The notes below the pieces were generated by a model. That model was not told where the DNA came from. It was given only the letters and a program-made list of their open reading frames with translations, and did not search any database. Below, one piece after another: positions 17,932-26,200 of a stretch of DNA of 32,828 nt (within the stretch, counting starts at the first letter, position 1; each line of letters starts with the position of its first letter). The position numbers and the translations under genes are program-made. The DNA lies in contig CAJXUU010000020.1 of the NCBI GenBank assembly GCA_913061325.1, positions 1 through 32,828 on the forward strand, given 5' to 3'. The DNA comes from an uncultured Saprospirales bacterium (GTDB lineage Bacteria; Bacteroidota; Bacteroidia; Chitinophagales; Saprospiraceae).

Positions 17932-19269
17932 ATGAGTGTTATATTAAGTGTACTTGCTGGGATTATCATCCTTTTGACATTGATCTTAGTGTTGAGATTA
18001 CCCGCTTTTATTTCCTTGTTGATATCGAGTATTTTGACAGGTTTATTTGCTGGGCTTGATGCTGCGACTATTATTGATACTGTACAAAAAGGAATGGGAT
18101 CGACACTTGGTTTTGTAGCTGTTGTAGTAGGTTTAGGTGCTATGTTTGGAGCTATCTTAGAGAAATCAAAAGGGGCTGAAGCAATAGCACAATGGCTTAC
18201 CAAAACAATGGGAATAAAGAACGCGCCAACGTCTATGCTTATAACTGGATTTGTAGTGGCGATTCCAGTATTTTTTGATGTTGCTTTTATTATTCTTATT
18301 CCAGTTATTTATGCACTCCAAAGAAAAACAGGCAAATCACTTTTACTATATGGGATTCCTCTTTTGGCTGGATTAGCGATCACTCACTCTTTTATCCCTC
18401 CGACCCCAGGTCCAGTAGCAGTTGCGGATATCATCAATGCTGATCTAGGTTGGGTTATATTAGTTGGTTTTTTAGCAGGAATTCCTACAGCTATCGCAAG
18501 TGGATTGATTTATGGGAAATATATTGCAGGTAAGATCCATATACATGCCCCACCATTGGTTTCAGGAGACATAGAAAAAGACAGTACTCCTTTACCAAAC
18601 ATAGGATTGATTTTATCAATAATCTTAGTGCCTATTGTTCTTATTCTCTTTGGGACTATGATAAAATCTGGATTGATAGAAATCAGTAGTCCTAGCATTA
18701 AAAATATAGTCACACTTCTTGGCCATCCATTTACAGCATTAATTATAGCAAATCTAATTGTTTGGTATGCACTAGGAATAGGCAGAGGTTTTTCATCTAA
18801 AGAACTTTTTAAGATTAGTTCAAAATCGATGGAGCCTGCAGGTACAATTATCCTTCTAACTGGCGCGGGCGGTGTGTTCAAGCAAGTTCTTGTAAATACT
18901 GGTGCCGGAGAGATCATTGCTAATTCTTTTGCTGAATGGGGATTTCCTGTTATTTTATTTGGATTCTTAGCAGCCGCCATTGTACGAATTCTTCAAGGTT
19001 CGGCTACAGTAGCTATGATCACTGCGGCAGGGTTAGTAGCGCCAATTTTGGCTGGATCATCATTCTCTGGAGGTCAATTAGCTGCTTTAGTTATAGCAAT
19101 AGCATCAGGTGCAAGTATTCTGTCTCACGTAAATGATAGTGGATTCTGGTTGGTCAAAGAATATCTGGGAATGGATGAAAAACAAACTTTTCAGTCATGG
19201 ACCATAATGACAACGGTTTTAGCATTTACTGGTTTTTTCTCAGCAGTAATTTTATTTTATATTTTTTAG
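17932..19269 (+). CDS. gntP: gluconate:H+ symporter, GntP family
   Basis: 445-aa polytopic protein; 'GLAITHSFIPPTPGPVAVADIINADLGWVI', 'GGVFKQVLVNTGAGEIIA', 'LQGSATVAMITAAGL', 'HVNDSGFWLVKEYLGMDEKQTFQSWTIMTT'. It follows the GntK-Gnd fusion after 32 bp. Confidence 0.93.
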   Translation: MSVILSVLAGIIILLTLILVLRLPAFISLLISSILTGLFAGLDAATIIDTVQKGMGSTLGFVAVVVGLGAMFGAILEKSKGAEAIAQWLTKTMGIKNAPTSMLITGFVVAIPVFFDVAFIILIPVIYALQRKTGKSLLLYGIPLLAGLAITHSFIPPTPGPVAVADIINADLGWVILVGFLAGIPTAIASGLIYGKYIAGKIHIHAPPLVSGDIEKDSTPLPNIGLILSIILVPIVLILFGTMIKSGLIEISSPSIKNIVTLLGHPFTALIIANLIVWYALGIGRGFSSKELFKISSKSMEPAGTIILLTGAGGVFKQVLVNTGAGEIIANSFAEWGFPVILFGFLAAAIVRILQGSATVAMITAAGLVAPILAGSSFSGGQLAALVIAIASGASILSHVNDSGFWLVKEYLGMDEKQTFQSWTIMTTVLAFTGFFSAVILFYIF

Positions 19270-19436
19270 AAAAAACATTCCTATTAACAGAGAACCTAAA
19301 TATCAAATAGATAAGATTGTTTGGTAATAATCTTACCCAAAAACAAATAAAAACTATTCTGTAGTTGTCATTTTTATTTACTTTCTTGGTATAATAATTA
19401 TAAATACTTAAATTTTATATTTTAACAAAAAACATA

Positions 19437-20255
19437 ATGGATTTTACTAAAATAACAACCCAAGCCGCTAATATGGCTATCGCCTACGCTCCCAAGTTTT
19501 TGATGGCAACTATTACATTAATTGTTGGTTTCTGGATCGTAAAAAAAATAGTGAGCCTATTTGAAAAATCAATGACAAAATCAGGAACTGATGTGTCTTT
19601 GTCAAAATTTTTATCATCCATAATAAGTGCTATTTTAAAAGTTCTAGTCCTCTTATCTGTTGCTGGCATGTTTGGTGTCAACACAACATCATTCATAGCG
19701 ATCCTTGGTGGACTAATGGTAGGCGTAGGTATGGCACTAAATGGCAGTCTAGGTCAAGTAGCCTCTGGGGTAATGATAATGATATTCAAACCTTTCAAAG
19801 TAGGAGATCTCGTAGAAATAGGTGGTGGAAATCTAGGCTCAGTAGAATCTATAAATGCGTTTAATACAGAATTAGCGACATTAGACAACAAAAGAATATA
19901 TGTTGCCAACAACAATGTTACTGGCAATACGATTACCAATATCTCAGGACAAGGAACTGTAGGAGTAGAATTGACTTTCGGAATAGGGTATGGTGATAAT
20001 ATTGATAAGGCGAGAAAAATAATTCTTCAAGTAGGCAAAGACTGTCCACATATTCTAGATGACCCAGCTCAAGGTGTTGTAGTTGCTAATTTAGGAGATA
20101 GCTCAGTAGACCTAGCAACTCGTCCGTTTTGTAATAGCGAACATTATTGGGATGTAAAATTCTATATGACTGAGCATGTCAAAAAAGCATTTGATAAAGA
20201 AGGTGTTGGTATCCCTTATCCAACTATGGATCTCAATGTGGTAAGTCAAAATTAA
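19437..20255 (+). CDS. small-conductance mechanosensitive channel (MscS family)
   Basis: 272 aa; TM3-like 'SFIAILGGLMVGVGMALNGSLGQVASGVMIMIFKPFKVGDLVEIGG', beta domain 'GTVGVELTFGIGYGDNIDKA', C-terminal 'GVGIPYPTMDLNVV'. Confidence 0.93.
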   Translation: MDFTKITTQAANMAIAYAPKFLMATITLIVGFWIVKKIVSLFEKSMTKSGTDVSLSKFLSSIISAILKVLVLLSVAGMFGVNTTSFIAILGGLMVGVGMALNGSLGQVASGVMIMIFKPFKVGDLVEIGGGNLGSVESINAFNTELATLDNKRIYVANNNVTGNTITNISGQGTVGVELTFGIGYGDNIDKARKIILQVGKDCPHILDDPAQGVVVANLGDSSVDLATRPFCNSEHYWDVKFYMTEHVKKAFDKEGVGIPYPTMDLNVVSQN

Positions 20256-20285
20256 TAAGATTAGATTGAAATCTAAACACAAAAT

Positions 20286-20313
20286 GCTCTGTTCGATCAA
20301 CTTCGTTCAGAGC
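20286..20313 (+). terminator. possible intrinsic terminator after the MscS gene
   Basis: GCTCTG ... CAGAGC inverted repeat followed by TTTTAATTTAAT, about 30 bp after the MscS stop codon. Confidence 0.45.
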
Positions 20314-20409
20314 TTTTAATTTAATAAGCATACTTACATCCATTATTTTAAATAATAAGCCCATTTTAATAACTTTGAATTCATTCGACCTGTAACATTA
20401 AATGGAATC

Positions 20410-20871
20410 ATGAACAAGGAATTAGAAGTAATCGAATCAATAATTATAAATGGAGTAGCTGAATCAGTTTGGGATGCCATGACTAATCCTATATTCATTG
20501 CCCAATATCTATATGGTACGCAGACCACAACTGACTGGATGGTGGGTAGCCCAATAACCTTCGAAGGTCAATATGGAGAGCATTCATATAAAGATAAAGG
20601 TGTTGTAAAAACCAACGAACCACTTAAAAAACTGTCTTACAGTTATTGGTCTTCGATGTCTGGCTTAGAAGATTTACCAGAAAATTATTTTGAAGTAACT
20701 TACATAATTGAGCCAATAGCTGATGGTAAGACTCAACTCACTTGGTACCAGATAGGTTTCTCAAGTGAAAAAGGGTATGAGCATACAAAATCCACATTAC
20801 CAGACATGCTCAATCAGATAAAAGAAATTGTTGAAAAACCGTTTATAGAACCAAACTATCTACAATCATAA
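20410..20871 (+). CDS. SRPBCC / AHSA1-type (START-like) domain protein
   Basis: 153 aa; 'IESIIINGVAESVWDAMTNPIFIAQYLYGTQTTTDWMVGSPITFEGQYG' and 'KLSYSYWSSMSG' are typical of Activator-of-Hsp90-ATPase-homologue family proteins. Confidence 0.85.
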   Translation: MNKELEVIESIIINGVAESVWDAMTNPIFIAQYLYGTQTTTDWMVGSPITFEGQYGEHSYKDKGVVKTNEPLKKLSYSYWSSMSGLEDLPENYFEVTYIIEPIADGKTQLTWYQIGFSSEKGYEHTKSTLPDMLNQIKEIVEKPFIEPNYLQS

Positions 20872-20927
20872 ACTTATAATAAAAGAAGATTTTTCACAAG
20901 GAGACTTTCACAATAAGAATCTAAATT

Positions 20928-21491
20928 ATGTTAACACTAGATCAAACTTTCGAAGATCAAACATATACTGGGCAAGTCCTGTCAATGGGCGGTTACGATA
21001 ATTGTATATTTGACAAATGTAATTTTGAAGGAGCTGATTTAGCTGAGATTAGTTTCACAGAATGCAATTTCAAGCAGTGCCATTTTGGGAGAGCTGCTTT
21101 GGACAATGTAGGATTCAAAGATGTAACTTTTGATGGTTGCAACTTTCTCGGAAGCGACTTCAATAACTGTTCTCCCTTTCTAATGAAAATGAAATTCTTG
21201 GAGTGCCAGATGGACCTTTCAATGTTATCAAAATTGAAACTAAAAGGAACTGAATTCAAAAATTGTTCGATGAAAGAAGCAGATTTTACAGAAAGTGATT
21301 TAACCGAAGCTTCATTTGATTTCTCTAATTTGGAAAGAGCTATTTTCCAAAATTGCAACTTAGCAAAGACTGACTTCAGAGAAGCAAAAAACTATTCATT
21401 CGAACCTTCTCAAAATTCACTAAAGAAGACAAAATTTTCGAAAAATGGAGTTATGGGCCTGTTGAATAGATATGATATAATTGTAAGTTGA
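20928..21491 (+). CDS. pentapeptide-repeat protein (Qnr/McbG-like fold)
   Basis: 187 aa with A(D/N)LXX-type repeats: 'CIFDKCNFEGADLAEISFTECNFKQCHFGRAAL...ADFTESDLTEASFDFSNLERAIFQNCNLAKTDF'. Confidence 0.88.
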   Translation: MLTLDQTFEDQTYTGQVLSMGGYDNCIFDKCNFEGADLAEISFTECNFKQCHFGRAALDNVGFKDVTFDGCNFLGSDFNNCSPFLMKMKFLECQMDLSMLSKLKLKGTEFKNCSMKEADFTESDLTEASFDFSNLERAIFQNCNLAKTDFREAKNYSFEPSQNSLKKTKFSKNGVMGLLNRYDIIVS

Positions 21492-21668
21492 TATGATAGT
21501 TCCAAAAATATATCGGCCCGATATAGTCCATAAAATCCAAGGGTATTATAGAGAAAACCTTCTAACTTCATCACACCCTATCATCAAACATATACTTTAC
21601 TTACTTCAACTGATCACCCTTATATTGCAGGTGTCGGCGAAGAAATAGAGGTTTTACTACGATAGATC

Positions 21669-23129
21669 TCAATCCAAAGGGGTATTGGTCTCAAAGTCAA
21701 AAAGTGTGAGATTTCTCAATGTATAATGTGCTCTCCAAAGATCCCATAAGCTATTAAAATACTGTTGCCTTGCTCCTTGTTCTTCTTGGATTGCAATATT
21801 CAGATTCGTTACATCAATTTTACCAATTTGAAATCTCTTTTTGGCAATATCTAATCTTCTAAGAGCGATTTCTAAAGCTTCCTCTGCTAATTTAAGTTGA
21901 CTTCTTTTGAGTTCGAACTGCTCTACATTCACCATTATCTCACGTTCAAAAGTAACCTCGTTTTGTCTTATTTGAAGCCTTGTTCTTTCAAGGTTTGATT
22001 TTGCAATTTCTCTCTGCGCCTTTGCTCTTCCAAAATCCGCAATTGGAATATCTATTTGAAGTCTAACACCCTCTTGATCTAGCAAATTACTATAGGCGTT
22101 TCCAAACGTTGGAGAATCCTTAGTCAATCCAAATGAACCCGCCAAAAGTAGATTTGGGCCATTTTCTTTTTGTGCAAATTCTACATCCTTTTCCGCCCTT
22201 AATAAAGCTAATCTAAATTGTTCTGTTTGGCTTCTATTTTTCTTAGCAAATTCAAGAGCTTTATTTTTATCTATGCTATATACTGTAATAGGTTGCGGGG
22301 GACTAAATTCAAAATCAACCTCATTTGTTATTCCTAAAAAATCTCTTAATAATTCTGTTTTATTTTGAACTCCCAATTCTAGTCTAGCTACTGTTCCATC
22401 TGCATTTTTTGCGCTCAATTGGATCTGTAACAGGTCCGTCTCTGATATACGACCAACTTCAAACCTTCCTTTAGAATTGATAGCAATAGAATCTAAATAG
22501 TCCCTATTATTTCTAGCTTCTATCAAGCTAAGTTTTGTGGTGTAGAGATCAAAAAAGTTATTCACTGCATCGAAAGCTACTTTTTCCTTATCCTCAACAA
22601 AGACCTTTCTCGATGTTTCGTAATTTATTTTTGCTTCTTTCTTATCCCATTTATACGGATTAAGTCGCAACAATGGCTGAACAAAACCAATCCTTATTGG
22701 TGAAGAAAGAAAAGAAGATGTTGCATCAATCCCATCTTGAGCAAATTGATCTATTCGTTGTAAATTACTTGATAAAAAAACACTTCCACCTGTAGCACTA
22801 ACAACTTGATCTAATTGGATTCCCACAGCATTTGTCATATAGGAATTATTAACAAACTGAGTACCTCCTAGCAAAGTTACTTGACTCACACTTCTATTTA
22901 TATTGGCTACAGTTGCACTCAATCCGATCTGTGGTTTAAAGATAGCTTTAGAGGCGGTATAAACCCATTCAGCATTTACCTGATCCATTTTCGACAGTAG
23001 ATAATCTGGTGAATCTGTTTGTGCTGTTTTAATTATATCATATATACTAGCAGATATTACTTTTTGAGCATTCCCAGACATAGAAAATGCCAATATTATT
23101 ATAGTTGTCAGATTGATAAGTTTATTCAT
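21669..23129 (-). CDS. TolC-family outer membrane efflux protein
   Basis: OEP-type repeats and coiled-coil; signal peptide from the internal Met 'MNKLINLTTIIILAFSMSGNAQ' (preferred over the ORF-track start at 23177); clustered with HlyD and a MacB-type permease. Confidence 0.88.
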   Translation of the reverse strand: MNKLINLTTIIILAFSMSGNAQKVISASIYDIIKTAQTDSPDYLLSKMDQVNAEWVYTASKAIFKPQIGLSATVANINRSVSQVTLLGGTQFVNNSYMTNAVGIQLDQVVSATGGSVFLSSNLQRIDQFAQDGIDATSSFLSSPIRIGFVQPLLRLNPYKWDKKEAKINYETSRKVFVEDKEKVAFDAVNNFFDLYTTKLSLIEARNNRDYLDSIAINSKGRFEVGRISETDLLQIQLSAKNADGTVARLELGVQNKTELLRDFLGITNEVDFEFSPPQPITVYSIDKNKALEFAKKNRSQTEQFRLALLRAEKDVEFAQKENGPNLLLAGSFGLTKDSPTFGNAYSNLLDQEGVRLQIDIPIADFGRAKAQREIAKSNLERTRLQIRQNEVTFEREIMVNVEQFELKRSQLKLAEEALEIALRRLDIAKKRFQIGKIDVTNLNIAIQEEQGARQQYFNSLWDLWRAHYTLRNLTLFDFETNTPLD

Positions 23130-23198
23130 ATGGTTGCTAATATTTTCTAGATTTTCGCAATTAAAATTGTAATTCATTTAACTAATATTAGTACACCT

Positions 23199-24515
23199 TT
23201 AATCTGTTCTCAATGCAGTTATCGGATCCATTTTTGCAGCTTTCTGTGCAGGCATAATCCCAAAGATGATTCCAATACTGACAGCAATACCAAAACTAAT
23301 TAATATAGATGCAAAAGATATTACAGTGGATATATCAGCATATGCAGCGATTACTTTGGCACCAAAAATCCCAAGTATTACCCCTATGATTCCACCAAAT
23401 AAACTTATCGCAATTGCTTCTAATAAAAACTGATAAATAATATCTTTTTCAGTTGCTCCAATTGATCTTCTCAGACCGATTTCTTTTACTCGCTCTAAAA
23501 CACTTGCGAGCATAATATTCATAATCCCGATCCCTCCAACTAATAATGATATACCTGCAATTACCGCTAATATCAAATTCATCGTTTCTTGAGTATTTTG
23601 TTGCTGTTTGATTAATAATTCAGGTACTTTAATTTCAAAATCAGCTTGATTGTTATGTCTTCTCAATAATAACCTGCTGATAAGTTCAGCACTTGACTCC
23701 ATACTTTTTGCATCAGCTAATTTCACAACTACTTTATCTAGTTGATGGTAGTTCTTATTTTCTGTTTCATCGTCGTCATCTCGCTTTACATCTTCTTTTC
23801 CAATACGTATTTTGTTATTAATTCTCAGTTTGAAAGTATCAAATGGAATAAAGATGATATTGCTATAATTATTGACGTCCAATTTCACAAGATTCTCTTT
23901 TGAAATCAATCTCTTTTTGAGTACCCCTATCACCTTAAACACTACATGATTGGATTTCACATAACTGCCGATTGGGTTTTTTCCTAAAAATAATCGTGCA
24001 GCTGCATTGGCACCTAAGACACATACATTTACTCCATTTTTATGATTGCCTGAGAAAAATGAACCTTTGCTTAATTCTAGATTATTTACATTGAAAAAAT
24101 CATTATTCACACCATAGCATTTAGATTTTACCATGTTCTTTCCATAAAGAATTTTAGCATCATCCTCTGTTTCTATAGAAAGTGTTTCTATTCCTGGTAC
24201 AATGCTTTTAATTGCCTCAACATCTTTTAAGGTCAACCCAGGAGTATAGGACTTTTTCTCTTCTTTTATATTACCTCCACTATCCTCCCCGTTTTGCTCA
24301 GGAGGGATAGAATTGATAACAATGTTATTTGTACCTATTATTTTTAATTGATCTAGAATTGATTTTTTTGCTCCGTTTCCAATTGCTAACATGGATACAA
24401 CGGCAAATACTCCGAAAATAATCCCTAGGGCTGTAAGTAGGGCTCTCAATTTATTTTGGCTGATACCTTCGATAGCTAATCCAAGATTTCTTCTGATATA
24501 AACGAACATAGACAT
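23199..24515 (-). CDS. ABC transporter permease, MacB/FtsX type
   Basis: 438 aa; 'NKLRALLTALGIIFGVFAVVSMLAIGNGAKKSILDQL' MacB_PCD start; C-terminal FtsX 'GGIGIMNIMLASVLERVKEIGLRRSIGATEKDI'; no ATP-binding domain. Confidence 0.92.
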   Translation of the reverse strand: MSMFVYIRRNLGLAIEGISQNKLRALLTALGIIFGVFAVVSMLAIGNGAKKSILDQLKIIGTNNIVINSIPPEQNGEDSGGNIKEEKKSYTPGLTLKDVEAIKSIVPGIETLSIETEDDAKILYGKNMVKSKCYGVNNDFFNVNNLELSKGSFFSGNHKNGVNVCVLGANAAARLFLGKNPIGSYVKSNHVVFKVIGVLKKRLISKENLVKLDVNNYSNIIFIPFDTFKLRINNKIRIGKEDVKRDDDDETENKNYHQLDKVVVKLADAKSMESSAELISRLLLRRHNNQADFEIKVPELLIKQQQNTQETMNLILAVIAGISLLVGGIGIMNIMLASVLERVKEIGLRRSIGATEKDIIYQFLLEAIAISLFGGIIGVILGIFGAKVIAAYADISTVISFASILISFGIAVSIGIIFGIMPAQKAAKMDPITALRTD

Positions 24516-24593
24516 AGATTGAAGTGATAAAAAATGGTTGCCGCTTTAATTGCTTAGAATCAAGCAGAAATGATAATTTCTATGAATAACACT

Positions 24594-25976
24594 TTAAAAC
24601 ATTATTATCATATTTCCTTCACCCATATTCTTATTTTGATCTTCTTCTCCTTTTACTATATCTGCATTGGTCTTATCGTAAGATGCTTTTTTCTCTTTCC
24701 AACTTTCTAGCTTATTAGAAGCGTTTTTAGCAATCTCCTTGTCTAGGAACTCATATGGAGTTTTGTCAACATCGTCAGGCGGTGTAAGCATAACTTTATC
24801 ATCCAAACTAAGACCTTCTACTACTATAATATCATTTTCATTTGATGCACCACTTATGATTTGTTGTCTAACTACTTTACCAGACCTTTTAACAAATACA
24901 TAATCAATACTATCACTGTAAAATGCTTCTAAAGGCACATTTACCACATCTTCATATTCATATATCATAATCTCGTTAGTGGTAGTCATTGAGGGTTTGA
25001 GTATGTCATCTACTTGATTTATTGATATGACAATTTCGAAAACTTTTGCTTCTTGGCCCCTCAATTCTTGACCAATATTGGCTATTGAAATAATTTGTCC
25101 ATCAAAACCTTTTTCTGGAAATGCATCCACTTTTACATTAACTTTTTGTCCTTTTTTAATTTTTGAAATATCAATCTCATTAATGTATGCGACAGAAGTC
25201 ATGTTGGTAAGGTCAGGTAATTCGGCAACTGTAGGGTCCCAAGCACTTATTTGAGAACCAGGCCCTTTTTTACCATTCCATGATCTTTCATATATCAACA
25301 TTCCATCTTCTGGGGCTTTGATTATGAAAGAAGCTGCCACATCTGACATTTGTTTTAACTTAGAATCGAGTTGTTTCAAATTGGCTTGTATCTCTCTCAC
25401 TTTAGCATCAGATTGGATAACCATGAGTTCCGTTTTACCTTTCAATTGATCCATCGATCTTTCAGAATTTCTCAATTTTAATTCCGATTGTTCGATTACC
25501 ATTTGTGGCTCATACTTGTTACGTTCTATCTCTAATCGCTCCTGTGCCATAGAAAATAACATGTTTGCGCTCTCATCTCTTACGCCCTTCATTTGGATGG
25601 CCGTATCGATTTTAATCTGCTCCAGTTTAGTCAATTCTTTTTCGATATCGGTTTGTACTCCTGTTATTTTTGTAGCCAATTCAGTTTTATCAAGAGAAGC
25701 AACATACTCTCCTTTTTTTACAACAGTACCTTCGGGAAGTAAATCTTTAATCGTTGTATTGTATATTCCAGCCGATCTCATTCCTTGCGGACCCCTTATT
25801 TTTATAGACTTTTTAGCCTTAAGTTCACCTGTTGCATTTACTGCAACCACAAAATTAGAGTTTTTCACTTGAGCAAAAATATCAGCTTTAGAAGATGCTG
25901 AATCAGGTCTTAACATAAAATAAGCGGAAGCTGCCACGACAACGGCTATCAATCCGTAGATAATTGATTTTTTCAT
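24594..25976 (-). CDS. HlyD/MacA-type periplasmic adaptor (membrane fusion) protein
   Basis: 460 aa; N-terminal TM anchor, 'VVAVNATGELKAKKSIKIRGP', coiled-coil hairpin, 'IKAPEDGMLIY', 'KKGQKVNVKVDAFPEKGFDGQIISIA'. Confidence 0.9.
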   Translation of the reverse strand: MKKSIIYGLIAVVVAASAYFMLRPDSASSKADIFAQVKNSNFVVAVNATGELKAKKSIKIRGPQGMRSAGIYNTTIKDLLPEGTVVKKGEYVASLDKTELATKITGVQTDIEKELTKLEQIKIDTAIQMKGVRDESANMLFSMAQERLEIERNKYEPQMVIEQSELKLRNSERSMDQLKGKTELMVIQSDAKVREIQANLKQLDSKLKQMSDVAASFIIKAPEDGMLIYERSWNGKKGPGSQISAWDPTVAELPDLTNMTSVAYINEIDISKIKKGQKVNVKVDAFPEKGFDGQIISIANIGQELRGQEAKVFEIVISINQVDDILKPSMTTTNEIMIYEYEDVVNVPLEAFYSDSIDYVFVKRSGKVVRQQIISGASNENDIIVVEGLSLDDKVMLTPPDDVDKTPYEFLDKEIAKNASNKLESWKEKKASYDKTNADIVKGEEDQNKNMGEGNMIIMF

Positions 25977-26137
25977 TTAGAGTAAGTTGAATAGTTAATA
26001 ATAACAGCACTCATCGACTACAATAAAATGCGTTAGTAAGTTAACGGCTTAGTACGTTAGGTATGTCAGAAGGCGACAATTTTAACAGTTTGTTATGATA
26101 CGCAATTACTAAGACTATCAAATTAGCATAGATAAGA

Positions 26138-26165
26138 AGGATAATTGTTTACTAACAATTATCCT
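26138..26165 (-). terminator. probable hairpin terminator downstream of the CotH gene
   Basis: Perfect 12-bp stem AGGATAATTGTT / AACAATTATCCT with loop TACT, about 36 bp beyond the stop of 26201..28513; no strong U-tract. Confidence 0.45.
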
Positions 26166-26200
26166 GAATTATGTAGTAAACTTGAACATCTACAAATGGA

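Noticed and set aside
18510-18980. 156-aa minus-strand ORF inside gntP
   Set aside because: Antisense shadow of a strongly supported transporter gene; Pro/Ile-rich composition typical of reverse-frame translation.
21509-21525. Palindrome TATATCGG-C-CCGATATA between convergent genes
   Set aside because: Could be a bidirectional terminator, but the single-base centre leaves no proper loop and there is no U-tract; support is insufficient.
21580-21664. Possible coding remnant (…TDHPYIAGVGEEIEVLLR*) between the pentapeptide and TolC genes
   Set aside because: Very short and without identifiable homology; probably chance.
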